Of a stretch of 26,942 bases of DNA, positions 15,592 to 24,054 are shown in pieces. A program made the translations under genes and the position numbers. Every line of letters starts with the position of its first letter. Within the stretch, counting starts at the first letter, position 1. This stretch comes from an uncultured Lachnospiraceae bacterium (GTDB lineage: Bacteria > Bacillota > Clostridia > Lachnospirales > Lachnospiraceae), in contig CAJTVT010000040.1 of NCBI GenBank assembly GCA_910580015.1, positions 1-26,942 of the forward strand. Reading direction: 5' to 3'. The notes below the pieces were generated by a model. The model did not search any database. It had not been told where the DNA came from and saw only the letters and a list, made by a program, of their open reading frames with translations.

Positions 15592-16400
15592 AAGTTCCTC
15601 TCCAAGCATATCAAAACAACCGTGTACAATCCCAAGGACAAAATCTGCCAAATCCTCACTGGCTTTTCCTCCTCCCAAAAGAAAAACTCACCGTCATATC
15701 CTCTAGACACCATAGCATCATAATATGTATTTGCTTTTTTCAATGACAGAATCAGCAGATTTGCCCCAATCTTCCCAAAAGTCACACACGACGTTCGGAA
15801 ATCTGCATCCCCAAGTCTGGAAATTGCAGCCGTTTTCAAATTGCTGTGCACCTCGGTCAAAATAAAAATAAAGCGATACATCATATACATCAACTCCGTC
15901 AAAAGCTTAGGCATATGCATCTTACGCATTACCATCACAATCTCGCTTGCTGGAGTAGATAACGCCATCAAATACAAGACACTGATCGCTCCCATTGCTT
16001 TTAAAAACAATTCTGCCGCCTGGATGAATGCTTCTACTGTGAAATATAAAAAAAACCAAGGCAAGCGAATATACCAGTCCCCTTTTGGATCAGGTGAAAT
16101 TCCAAAGGCTATCGCCCCGCATCCCATCACCAAAAAAGCGATCGGAACCTTTATCAGACTCAGATATTCCCAAAAAGACACGCCATTTCCAATCAGATTT
16201 ATGGCTCCCACAGTGAGGATTACAAATGCAGAAACCCAAGGATGATCCAAAATAAGACACAAAATCAGAATCCAGACTGCCGCACACACTTTATAACATC
16301 CGTTCCAGTGACGAATCCTAGACTGGCAGGCATAGTAATCTATGCCTGCCGCTTTATAGAAATGTGTATGTTGGTGTCCAAGCAATCTACGTTTCTTCAT
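15588..16400 (-). CDS. cbiQ: Cobalt ECF transporter T component CbiQ
   Basis: A 270-residue membrane protein with several hydrophobic segments between about residues 35 and 150 and one at the C-terminus. It carries the family's coupling motif AMVSRGYDGEFFF near residue 230 and an upstream AAISRLGDADFR that contacts the ATPase. Its ATG lies inside the last codons of nfo (14-bp overlap) with GGGAGAAGG as ribosome site. A start 18 codons earlier is possible but overlaps nfo more. It transmits ATP hydrolysis by CbiO to CbiM. Confidence 0.9.
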   Translation of the reverse strand: MKKRRLLGHQHTHFYKAAGIDYYACQSRIRHWNGCYKVCAAVWILILCLILDHPWVSAFVILTVGAINLIGNGVSFWEYLSLIKVPIAFLVMGCGAIAFGISPDPKGDWYIRLPWFFLYFTVEAFIQAAELFLKAMGAISVLYLMALSTPASEIVMVMRKMHMPKLLTELMYMMYRFIFILTEVHSNLKTAAISRLGDADFRTSCVTFGKIGANLLILSLKKANTYYDAMVSRGYDGEFFFWEEEKPVRIWQILSLGLYTVVLICLERNL

Positions 16401-17229
16401 ATTCTGCCTTCTCCCTGAGCCATGTGATCTCTTGTTGATAGCCTTCCAGGTCATTCGGCGTTTCCAGGTAAAAAGGAAGCTTGTTCAACTTAGGATGGGT
16501 GACAATTCGACCAAAGGCCTCCAGTCCAATCTGCCCTTCCCCGATTTTTTCATGGCGGTCTTTGTGGCTTCCTCTGACATTTTTACTGTCATTTAGGTGT
16601 ACCGCCATCAACCGTTCCAGTCCAATGATCTTGTCAAATTCCTCCAAAACATCCTCCAGCGAGTGCACAATATCATATCCGGCATCAAACACATGACAGG
16701 TGTCCAGGCAGACGCCCAAGAGACGGCTATCCTCCACCTTCTCTAGGATAGTCTGAAGTTCCTCAAAGCTTTGGCCAACTTCACTTCCTTTGCCTGCCAT
16801 GGTTTCCAATAAAATAACGGTCTTGCGCTCTTGTTCATTGATGCGGTTCAACAACTCTACAATATAGGCAATTCCCTGTTCCACTCCCTGCTTCACATGA
16901 CTGCCTGGATGAAAATTGTACATGGCTTCTGGAAGATATTGAAGGCGGTTTAAATCATCACACATCGTCTCATAGGCAAACTGACGCAGACCTTGATCCT
17001 TGGAACAGGCATTCAACGTATATGGAGCATGGGCCAGAATCTGCCCTATTCCCTGCACTTTAGCAAACTCTAGGTATGCCTCAATATCCGCGAGATCCAG
17101 TTCTTTTGCTCTGCCTCCTCTGGGATTTCGAGTAAAAAACTGAAATGTATTGGCACCAATCGTTACTGCCTCTTTTCCCATGGCCAAATACCCTTTTGCG
17201 GAAGACAAATGACATCCAATTCTCAACAT
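16387..17229 (-). CDS. nfo: Endonuclease IV (AP endonuclease)
   Basis: A 280-residue TIM-barrel Zn enzyme that cuts at abasic sites in base-excision repair. Metal-binding motifs are present in order: LAHAPYTLNA, NFHPGSHVKQG, LLETMAGKGSEVG, CLDTCHVFDAGYD, AVHLNDSK and the final YLETPND. Two ATGs two codons apart (17229 and 17235) both have purine-rich sites. 17229, giving MLRIGCHLS, matches the family N-terminus. It lies 52 bp after ilvD with no terminator visible and overlaps cbiQ, so it bridges ilvD to the cobalt genes. Confidence 0.95.
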   Translation of the reverse strand: MLRIGCHLSSAKGYLAMGKEAVTIGANTFQFFTRNPRGGRAKELDLADIEAYLEFAKVQGIGQILAHAPYTLNACSKDQGLRQFAYETMCDDLNRLQYLPEAMYNFHPGSHVKQGVEQGIAYIVELLNRINEQERKTVILLETMAGKGSEVGQSFEELQTILEKVEDSRLLGVCLDTCHVFDAGYDIVHSLEDVLEEFDKIIGLERLMAVHLNDSKNVRGSHKDRHEKIGEGQIGLEAFGRIVTHPKLNKLPFYLETPNDLEGYQQEITWLREKAEYEET

Positions 17230-17280
17230 TTCCATTCCTCTCTTTTCCTTACACCACTGGCAGACTTGTTCCAAAAAATA

Positions 17281-18948
17281 CTAAAATTCCTTCTTCATCA
17301 CAGCTCCCGTCGCACCAGAAGTTACCATCTTGGCATAACGAGCCAGATAGCCTTCTGTTACCTTTGGCTCCCGCGGCTGCCATGCTTCTCTCCTTTTTGC
17401 AAGTGTTTCTTCCGAAACATCCAGTTCCAGCTTCATTTCTGGAATATTGATCTTGATCATATCCCCTTCTTCCACAAGCGCTATGGTTCCTCCCACAGCC
17501 GCTTCCGGAGATACATGCCCAATGGAAGCTCCACGGCTGGCTCCAGAAAAGCGTCCATCTGTTATCAATGCAACTGTTGAACCAAGCCCCATCCCTGCAA
17601 TAGCCGAGGTTGGATTCAGCATTTCACGCATTCCTGGACCTCCTTTTGGTCCCTCATAACGGATAACCACAACATCTCCAGCAACAATTTTACCACCTTT
17701 GATCGCTGTTATCGCATCTTCCTCACAGTCAAATACCCTTGCAGGACCCTCATGTACCATCATTTCTTGGGCTACGGCAGAACGTTTTACCACGCTTCCC
17801 TCTGGTGCGAGATTTCCTTTCAATACCGCCAGCCCGCCAGTTGCACTATAAGGATTGTCGAGAGGGCGAATTACCTCTGGATTTTTATTGGCACAGCCTT
17901 TGATATTTTCTCCGACCGTCTTACCCGTAACTGTCATACAGTCAAGATGTAAAAGTCCCAACTCTGCAAGCTCATTCATCACTGCATACACTCCGCCTGC
18001 CTCATTTAAATCTTCCATATAGGTAGGACCTGCTGGAGCAAGATGGCAAAGATTTGGCGTTTTCTCACTGATTTCATTGGCAAATCCAATATCAAAATCA
18101 AACCCGATTTCATGGGCAATCGCTGGAAGATGCAACATACTATTGGTAGAACATCCCAAAGCCATATCTACTGTCAATGCATTTCGTACAGCATCTTTTG
18201 TCATAATATCCCTAGGACAGATATTTTTGTTGTACATTTCCATCACTGCCATTCCAGCATGTTTTGCAAGGCGCAGACGATCAGAATAAACGGCTGGAAT
18301 CGTTCCGTTTCCCTGAAGCCCCATTCCTAAAGCTTCTGTCAGGCAGTTCATAGAATTTGCTGTATACATCCCAGAGCAGGAACCACAGGTAGGACAAGCT
18401 TTTTCCTCAAATTCACACACATCTTCCTCTGTCATAGTGCCTGCTGCATAGGAACCAACCGCTTCAAACATGGAAGATAAGCTTGTCTTACGCCCCTTGA
18501 CATGTCCTGCCAGCATGGGACCTCCAGAAACAAATACGGTAGGAATATTTACCCTTGCTGCTGCCATCAAAAGCCCCGGCACATTTTTATCACAGTTGGG
18601 CACCATTACCAATGCGTCAAACTGATGTGCCAACGCCATACACTCTGTGGAATCTGCAATCAGATCACGTGTCACCAAAGAATATTTCATTCCTGTATGT
18701 CCCATAGCAATTCCATCACAGACTGCGATTGCTGGAAATACCACCGGAACGCCGCCTGCCTCTGCAACCCCCATTCTCACAGCATTTACAATCTTATCCA
18801 AATTCATATGTCCTGGTACAATCTCATTATAAGAACTTACGATACCCACTAAGGGCTTATCCATTTCCTCCCTGGTAAATCCCAAAGCATGAAATAAGGA
18901 ACGGTGGGGCGCTTGCTGCATCCCTTTTTTTACATTGTCACTTCTCAT
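17281..18948 (-). CDS. ilvD: Dihydroxy-acid dehydratase
   Basis: A 555-residue Fe-S enzyme that forms the 2-oxo acids leading to valine, isoleucine and leucine. Cysteines expected at the cluster are seen in PNCDKNVPG (C119) and CPTCGSCSGMYTANSMNC (residues 185-202). The substrate-site motif GRFSGASRGASIGHVSPEAA and the C-terminal WQPREPKVTEGYLARYAKMV are intact. ATG 18948 follows GAGGT. A consensus promoter lies upstream, so it probably drives ilvD-nfo-cbiQ-cbiO-HD as one unit. Confidence 0.97.
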   Translation of the reverse strand: MRSDNVKKGMQQAPHRSLFHALGFTREEMDKPLVGIVSSYNEIVPGHMNLDKIVNAVRMGVAEAGGVPVVFPAIAVCDGIAMGHTGMKYSLVTRDLIADSTECMALAHQFDALVMVPNCDKNVPGLLMAAARVNIPTVFVSGGPMLAGHVKGRKTSLSSMFEAVGSYAAGTMTEEDVCEFEEKACPTCGSCSGMYTANSMNCLTEALGMGLQGNGTIPAVYSDRLRLAKHAGMAVMEMYNKNICPRDIMTKDAVRNALTVDMALGCSTNSMLHLPAIAHEIGFDFDIGFANEISEKTPNLCHLAPAGPTYMEDLNEAGGVYAVMNELAELGLLHLDCMTVTGKTVGENIKGCANKNPEVIRPLDNPYSATGGLAVLKGNLAPEGSVVKRSAVAQEMMVHEGPARVFDCEEDAITAIKGGKIVAGDVVVIRYEGPKGGPGMREMLNPTSAIAGMGLGSTVALITDGRFSGASRGASIGHVSPEAAVGGTIALVEEGDMIKINIPEMKLELDVSEETLAKRREAWQPREPKVTEGYLARYAKMVTSGATGAVMKKEF

Positions 18949-18995
18949 CTCTCTACCTCTTTTCTATATAAAACAAACCTTTTCTTAATGCCTGT

Positions 18996-19024
18996 AGTAT
19001 ACCCCTTTTGTTGTCTGCTGTCAA
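18996..19024 (-). promoter_or_regulatory. Strong promoter of the ilvD operon
   Basis: TTGACA (19019-19024), exactly 17 bp, then TATACT (18996-19001) on the minus strand. The leader is about 40 nt, with no T-box or attenuator hairpin visible. Confidence 0.88.
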
Positions 19025-19069
19025 TACCGTTGTTTAACATATTTTCTAAAAATTTCCTCTGACCGAATA

Positions 19070-19098
19070 ATGACAGAATGCCCATTTTATGGTAAAAT
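19070..19098 (+). promoter_or_regulatory. Promoter of the hybrid histidine kinase
   Basis: ATGACA (19070-19075), a 17-bp spacer and TAAAAT (19093-19098), back to back with the ilvD promoter. The kinase leader is about 65 nt. Confidence 0.65.
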
Positions 19099-19168
19099 AG
19101 CACCAGGTATTTTGTGCATCTTAAAGTACACAAATGCCAGATTGAAAGATTGCAGGGAGAATGATATT

Positions 19169-21394
19169 ATGAATGACTTAACATTTGACCACACCTTAAT
19201 TGAATATGTATTAACCCTGTTAAGCATTCCTGAACATAGCTCTATGGACAACGATCAATTAGTCGAAGCTATCAAAAAGACAGGGAAACCTTTTTCATTG
19301 AATTTACAAAATATTCAGGCAGCTCATGATATGATTCAATTTATGGATGAGATGCCTGGCGGATTTCTAATTTACCATGCGGATGGTGGGGAACAAATTA
19401 TCCACGCGAACAAAGCATTACTTAGAATTTTTCAATGCCAAACGCTCAAAGAATTTCGGGAACTGACTCGAAATTCTTTTCGGGGAATGGTCTATCCTGA
19501 AGATTTGGACGCAGTGGAACAAAGCATCAAAGAGCAGATCGCCCACAGTAAATATGACTTGGACTATGTAGAATACCGCATTGTACGCAAAGATGGTCAA
19601 ATTCGTTGGATTGAAGATTATGGACACTTCATCCGCAGCAAATCTATTGGGGATATCTTCTATGTGTTTATCGGAGATGCAACCGAAAAAAAGAACCGCC
19701 AATTAGAAGAACATGTTCTGCTGCTAAATGAGAAAAAGAAATTAAAAAAGATAATAGAAAAATATGACCAAGAACGAAGTCTGATTAACCAGGAACATCT
19801 GCGGCGGCTGGAGGTAATCGAAGGACTCAGCATCAATTATGAGTCCATCCTGTATGCCGATCTAGACGCTGATAAAATCTTTCCCTATCGTCTGAGCAGC
19901 CGCACAAAACATCAATTTCACAAAAAATACTGTATCATCGGACTTCAATGGTATCTTTCAGACTATGTTGATACCTGGGTTCACCCAGAAGATCGAGAAT
20001 TGGTGGCAAAAAGCACAAATCCAGACTATATTCGGGAACAATTATCGAGCCATCGGACATTTTATCTTAATTATCGTGTTCTGAAAAACGGCAAAATACA
20101 ATATATCCAGCTTCGCATTGTAAATGTAAGCAAGAAAAAGCCTGTTTCTCAGATTGTTCTGGGTTATCGAAGAGTGGATGTGGAAGTCCGGCGTGAAATG
20201 GAGCAAAATGAAATTCTAGAGGAAGCATTGACACAGGCAAATCTCGCAATTATTGCTAAGAATACCTTTCTCTCAAATATGTCCCACGATATGCGCACAC
20301 CTTTAAATGCAATTTTTGGCTTCACAGATCTCGCCAAAAAATATCTGCATGACCCTGTCAATGCGGAATGCTACCTAAATAAAATTGAACGTTCTAGCCG
20401 GCAGCTATTGGAACTGATCGAGAAGGTATTAGATTTATCCTGGGCTGAATCCAATGATGTTAAGCTTAATGAAGCAGAATGTAGTCTTCTAGAAATTACA
20501 GAAGAAGTATATCATACGATGCTGCCTCAGGCAAATGAAAAAAATATAACCTTTACGATGGATCAATCTGCCCTAACCCATTATGGTATCATTGGTGATC
20601 AGGACAAATTAAAACAGCTTCTTTTGTATCTAATCAGCAATGCCATCACATACACCAATCCCAATGGTTCTGTGGAACTAATTGTAAAAGAACAAAAGAT
20701 GTTGCCTGACCATTATATGCTCTGCCAGTTTATTGTCAAAGACACAGGAATTGGTATCAGCAAAGATTTTTTGAAGCATATTTTTGAGCCTTTTGAACGA
20801 GAAAAAAATACCACTTCCAGCGGCATTCACGGCACTGGATTAAGCTTGACCATAGCCAAGAAAATTGCATCCATGATGAGCGGTGATATTAAAATAGACA
20901 GCACTGTAGGCGAAGGCAGCACCTTTACAGCAACGCTTCGTCTTCAGACGCAGGATTGTCTGCTGCCACATTCCACTGACTCCAATACATTTGTCCCTCA
21001 AAATCAAAGAATTCTTTTGGTAGAAGACAATATGATCAACCTGGAAATCGAAACGGAAATATTACAGGGCCTGGGATTTCTGATCGAGACAGCCGTCAAC
21101 GGAAGGATTGCTGTGGAAAAAATGGAAAACTCCAAACCTGGCCATTTTGATCTTATTTTGATGGATATTCAAATGCCAGAAATGGACGGACGCCAAGCTG
21201 CACGGGCAATCCGAGAGCTCCATGATCAGACATTGGCACAGATCCCCATTATCGCTCTTTCTGCCAATGCTTTTGAAAGTGATAAACGACTGTCTATGGA
21301 AAGCGGTATGGATGCACATTTGACAAAACCAATTGACATTCCGATACTGTTAGAAACCATCGGAACTGTCCAAAGAAAATCAAGAGCAATATAG
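19169..21394 (+). CDS. Soluble hybrid sensor histidine kinase (PAS-PAS-HisKA-HATPase-REC)
   Basis: A 741-residue hybrid kinase. There are two PAS-like sensor regions at about 60-175 (with RKDGQIRWIEDYG) and 215-345 (with YRVLKNGKIQYIQLR). A HisKA dimerisation domain has phospho-acceptor H373 (NMSHDMRTPLNAI). The HATPase has N491, G1 box DTGIGIS from D525 and G2 box GTGLSLTIAKK. The receiver domain has D620 and phospho-acceptor D666 (LILMDIQMPEMDG). No transmembrane helix or signal peptide is seen, so it should sense an intracellular cue. ATG 19169 has AGGGAGA upstream; an earlier in-frame start at 19070 lies on the promoter. No partner regulator is adjacent, so it is an orphan kinase. Confidence 0.92.
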   Translation: MNDLTFDHTLIEYVLTLLSIPEHSSMDNDQLVEAIKKTGKPFSLNLQNIQAAHDMIQFMDEMPGGFLIYHADGGEQIIHANKALLRIFQCQTLKEFRELTRNSFRGMVYPEDLDAVEQSIKEQIAHSKYDLDYVEYRIVRKDGQIRWIEDYGHFIRSKSIGDIFYVFIGDATEKKNRQLEEHVLLLNEKKKLKKIIEKYDQERSLINQEHLRRLEVIEGLSINYESILYADLDADKIFPYRLSSRTKHQFHKKYCIIGLQWYLSDYVDTWVHPEDRELVAKSTNPDYIREQLSSHRTFYLNYRVLKNGKIQYIQLRIVNVSKKKPVSQIVLGYRRVDVEVRREMEQNEILEEALTQANLAIIAKNTFLSNMSHDMRTPLNAIFGFTDLAKKYLHDPVNAECYLNKIERSSRQLLELIEKVLDLSWAESNDVKLNEAECSLLEITEEVYHTMLPQANEKNITFTMDQSALTHYGIIGDQDKLKQLLLYLISNAITYTNPNGSVELIVKEQKMLPDHYMLCQFIVKDTGIGISKDFLKHIFEPFEREKNTTSSGIHGTGLSLTIAKKIASMMSGDIKIDSTVGEGSTFTATLRLQTQDCLLPHSTDSNTFVPQNQRILLVEDNMINLEIETEILQGLGFLIETAVNGRIAVEKMENSKPGHFDLILMDIQMPEMDGRQAARAIRELHDQTLAQIPIIALSANAFESDKRLSMESGMDAHLTKPIDIPILLETIGTVQRKSRAI

Positions 21395-21424
21395 AATTTC
21401 AACACTCCACAAGCAAAATCCAAC

Positions 21425-21475
21425 GAGGCTGTTGAGAAATGGCTTATTTCAACCATATCATTTCATGACAGCCTC
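21425..21475. terminator. Convergent terminator between the kinase and lepB
   Basis: GAGGCTGT (21425-21432) pairs with ACAGCCTC (21468-21475). A 3x3 internal loop is followed by GAAATG (21436-21441)/CATTTC (21459-21464). T-rich but interrupted runs follow on both strands, suiting convergent genes. Confidence 0.7.
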
Positions 21476-21482
21476 ATCATTC

Positions 21483-22133
21483 TTATTTCAATACTCTGGG
21501 ATGCGGAAAATAACATAACTCCGCTTTCCCAACAATATCACTTATATCAACAAATTTATGTTTCCAATATCTGGAATCCCAGGAATCATTGCGGTTATCT
21601 CCCATCATAAAATAGGTTCCCTCTGGCACAGTGAACGGTCCAAAATCATCCTCACATACCACCTGGGTAAAGTCCTCACCTAACGGTTTTCCATCAATAT
21701 AGACCACACCATCTTTTCCCGAAATCGTCTCGCCTGGCAATCCCATGATTCGTTTTAAATATAGCGTTCTTCCGTCATCGGGATAAATAAATGTGACGAT
21801 ATCCCCTCGCTTTGGCTCTTCAAACACATATGACAGTCGATTGACCAATATCCGATCCCCTGCCATCACGGTTGTCTCCATGGAACTGGTAGGAACCTGT
21901 GCGTTTGCAATCACATATTTATTTAGAAAAAATCCCAGTCCAAGAGCAATGACGATCATTAGTACATTGCTGAACAGTTCCTGAAAGACTTTACCCTTCT
22001 TGCTATGCTCAGGCTGTTCATCTTGTACTTCTATTTGATCTAATTCTTTCTGATCTAGTTGTGTCTTTTCTAATTCTATTTGCTCTAGATCATCTGTATC
22101 TTTTTTCCCCATATCATTGTCACGTTGTATCAT
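21483..22133 (-). CDS. lepB: Type I signal peptidase
   Basis: A 216-residue membrane-anchored signal peptidase. Catalytic serine is S84 (VPTSSMETT) and the general-base lysine is K127 (LYLKRIMGLPG). The MMGDNRNDSWDSRYW motif lies near the C-terminus. One transmembrane anchor spans about residues 55-70 (SNVLMIVIALGLGFFLNKYV), putting the active site outside. The first 48 residues form an unusual Glu/Asp/Gln-rich cytoplasmic tail. ATG 22133 has AAGGAGG eight bases upstream; the frame continues upstream but has no good start. The palindromic repeat ends about 20 bp before this start. Confidence 0.95.
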   Translation of the reverse strand: MIQRDNDMGKKDTDDLEQIELEKTQLDQKELDQIEVQDEQPEHSKKGKVFQELFSNVLMIVIALGLGFFLNKYVIANAQVPTSSMETTVMAGDRILVNRLSYVFEEPKRGDIVTFIYPDDGRTLYLKRIMGLPGETISGKDGVVYIDGKPLGEDFTQVVCEDDFGPFTVPEGTYFMMGDNRNDSWDSRYWKHKFVDISDIVGKAELCYFPHPRVLK

Positions 22134-22150
22134 CTGCTCATCCTCCTTAC

Positions 22151-22322
22151 CACTGAAATGTACTCTCGGATTCTCGTTGTGTCTGATTTTGCGAGAAGAT
22201 TTTTTGTCAGATGTGCACAAATTCAGAAGGCATACCTGGCTGGTACGTTGATTAAATTTGTGTGCATTTGGCGGAAAATCAGCCATAAAAACAGGTATAA
22301 GAGAGATTCCGAGAGTACGTTA
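22151..22322. repeat. Long imperfect palindrome between fadR and lepB
   Basis: The terminal arms GTACTCTCGGATTCTC (22160-22175) and GAGATTCCGAGAGTAC (22303-22318) are complementary at 15 of 16 positions. Between them two 61-nt halves align as inverted copies with no gap around the centre TGGCT (22237-22241). By hand count, 33 of 61 positions are Watson-Crick, and 11 more become G-U pairs in plus-strand RNA. The lepB-side end is homologous to 9717-9758 near pdxS. It contains no open frame of note. Confidence 0.8.
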
Positions 22323-22337
22323 AACTGTTATCCGATT

Positions 22338-23015
22338 TTATTCCATGGGAAGCTGTTCCATAGCATGCAAAATATGAATGCGCATAGCGTTTCTTGCCCC
22401 CTCCCCATTTCGGGCTTTTAAAAAATCCATCAGTATTTTATGATCCACAAGTGTTGCCTGCACCGCTTCATCATGGATCCTGGAAAGCGTTACTCCTTTG
22501 TTGATGCCTTCATAAATCACAGGCATTAACTGATTCATAAATTCATTGTGGGTTGCTCTCGCAATAGATTTATGGAATGCCTGCTCTACCTGTGTGCGAT
22601 CCTCTTTCTGCCGAATCCGCTTCTCAATCTCAGCTCCTAATGTCAATATCCTTTGAATCTCTTCATCTGTAGCACGCAATGCCGCATAATATGCTGCCTC
22701 TGGTTCAAAAATCAAACGCATCTCATACAAATCCTTTGCCTTTACCTTTGCAGAAGACAAAGCCGATAATCCTTCTGGATTCGCAGATTTAAAATCCTCT
22801 CTTACAAATGTGCCCTTTCCCCTTTGGATCTCCAAAATGCCTTCTGTGACAAGAATGCGGATTGCCTCACGCAAAGTTGTACGGCTCACATTCAACTCCT
22901 GGGATAATATATTCTCGTTAGGCAACTTATCCCCTGGCAAAAAACGTTTTTCCACCACAATCATAGATAAGATGCTATCTGCAATCCGATCGGACAACCT
23001 GCTACCTGTTTCCAT
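22338..23015 (-). CDS. FadR-subfamily GntR transcriptional regulator
   Basis: A 225-residue regulator. The N-terminal winged helix spans residues 5-75 (SQELNVSRTTLREAIRILVTEGILEIQRGKGTFV). The C-terminal FCD all-helical ligand domain spans about 95-215 and holds the usual metal-binding residues (YEMRLIFEPEAAYYAA; AFHKSIARATHN; VDHKILMDFLKAR). Such regulators sense carboxylates or sugar acids. No metabolic operon is attached, so the ligand and targets are unknown. ATG 23015 follows AAGGAA; an ATG 10 codons upstream is less well supported. Confidence 0.9.
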   Translation of the reverse strand: METGSRLSDRIADSILSMIVVEKRFLPGDKLPNENILSQELNVSRTTLREAIRILVTEGILEIQRGKGTFVREDFKSANPEGLSALSSAKVKAKDLYEMRLIFEPEAAYYAALRATDEEIQRILTLGAEIEKRIRQKEDRTQVEQAFHKSIARATHNEFMNQLMPVIYEGINKGVTLSRIHDEAVQATLVDHKILMDFLKARNGEGARNAMRIHILHAMEQLPME

Positions 23016-23069
23016 ATCTCTTCCTTTCCATAGAAGTCTTCTCATGTAATTACAAACATGCTTTTACTC

Positions 23070-23098
23070 ATTATACGCCATTTCATAAAAATTCACAA
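23070..23098 (-). promoter_or_regulatory. Promoter of the FadR-type regulator
   Basis: TTGTGA (23093-23098), a 17-bp spacer and consensus TATAAT (23070-23075) on the minus strand. The interval from here to 23280 is AT-rich and non-coding; no further element was recognised. Confidence 0.7.
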
Positions 23099-23280
23099 GC
23101 AATTCTATCACTTCAAACACTACCAATAAGGTGTATCATTCCAGATAGTAGCTGCCATATCTTTTCTCCTTGCCACACAAATTTCTTTGATTATACACTG
23201 TAAATGTTTCAAAAGTATGGCAGTAAATACAAATCTTCCATGCTGGCAGTTTCTGTATGTATTTCATTCAGAGCATTTTC

Positions 23281-23808
23281 CTACACCTGAATGAAATATA
23301 CATATCCTTCCTCATTCTCAAAAGTAAAACTCCTACAATACTTGCCACCGTTTTTCTCTATTGTTTTTATGGAAGCAACATTATCCTTTGCGGCTGATAA
23401 TTGTAACTGTTTCAGGCCGTGTTCCCTTGCAACAACACATATTTGTCTTAATATTTCTGTAGCATACCCTTTTCTTCTCTCTGATGGTCTTACACTATAT
23501 CCACAATGACCAAGATCTTTCAGGAAATCATTTAATTCATACCTCAAATCAACAATTCCAATCATTTTATGATCTGACACCCGAACAGCAAAAAATGTAT
23601 CTGTGAAAACCCAATTGGGGTCAACCGTTTTTGTGCTTGCATTTGCAATAACTTTCTCAAGCCATTCCTCATAAGAAGCAATCTTATCAAATAATTCACT
23701 TCCATTGATAATCTGTTCCCCAAAATCAAAATGTTCCTGTCGATATTCAAGTGCCTCATTTTTGAGTCCTAATGTCGGCTTCACAAGCCGTATTTCTTCA
23801 CATACCAT
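23281..23808 (-). CDS. GNAT family N-acetyltransferase (RimJ/RimL-like)
   Basis: A 175-residue single-domain GNAT. The acetyl-CoA loop is GYSVRPSERRKGYATEIL near residues 103-120, followed by LQLSAAKDNVASIKTIEKNGGKY, the usual beta5-alpha4 region of the RimJ/L-like group. The N-terminal EEIRLVKPTLGLKNEALEYRQEHFDFGE form is common in small acetyltransferases of clostridia. Start ATG 23808 has GGAGG upstream. Substrate unknown. It stands at the border to the AT-richer accessory zone. Confidence 0.85.
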   Translation of the reverse strand: MVCEEIRLVKPTLGLKNEALEYRQEHFDFGEQIINGSELFDKIASYEEWLEKVIANASTKTVDPNWVFTDTFFAVRVSDHKMIGIVDLRYELNDFLKDLGHCGYSVRPSERRKGYATEILRQICVVAREHGLKQLQLSAAKDNVASIKTIEKNGGKYCRSFTFENEEGYVYFIQV

Positions 23809-23843
23809 CCTTCATTCCTCCATTTTATCAATCTTAATATTTT

Positions 23844-24034
23844 TCACACTACGAGTTCCATACCATCATAGGCAAAGAGAATATGATTCAATTCCTTTTC
23901 CAATTCCTTGTAATAACCATATGACTTGTTCCTTTCACAAAGTCGCAGCCTATTTTTTCAACAATCCTAATACCCCTCACATGGTCTGGATCACTATGGG
24001 AAATGAAAAGGTGTTTTACTTCTGTTACTATATT
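23844..24034 (-). pseudogene. Fragment of a metallo-beta-lactamase-fold hydrolase gene
   Basis: One minus frame reads TEVKHLFISHSDPDHVRGI, an MBL-type metal motif (H-x-D-x-D-H), continues to SHMVITRN, then stops. A shift of frame near 23915 restores YKELEKELNHILFAYDGMEL and a stop at 23844, which resembles MBL C-termini. An in-frame stop lies before the first part, so the 5' half of the gene is missing. Family assignment is from the motif only. Confidence 0.5.
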
Positions 24035-24054
24035 TTAATCCATGTTAAAAACAT

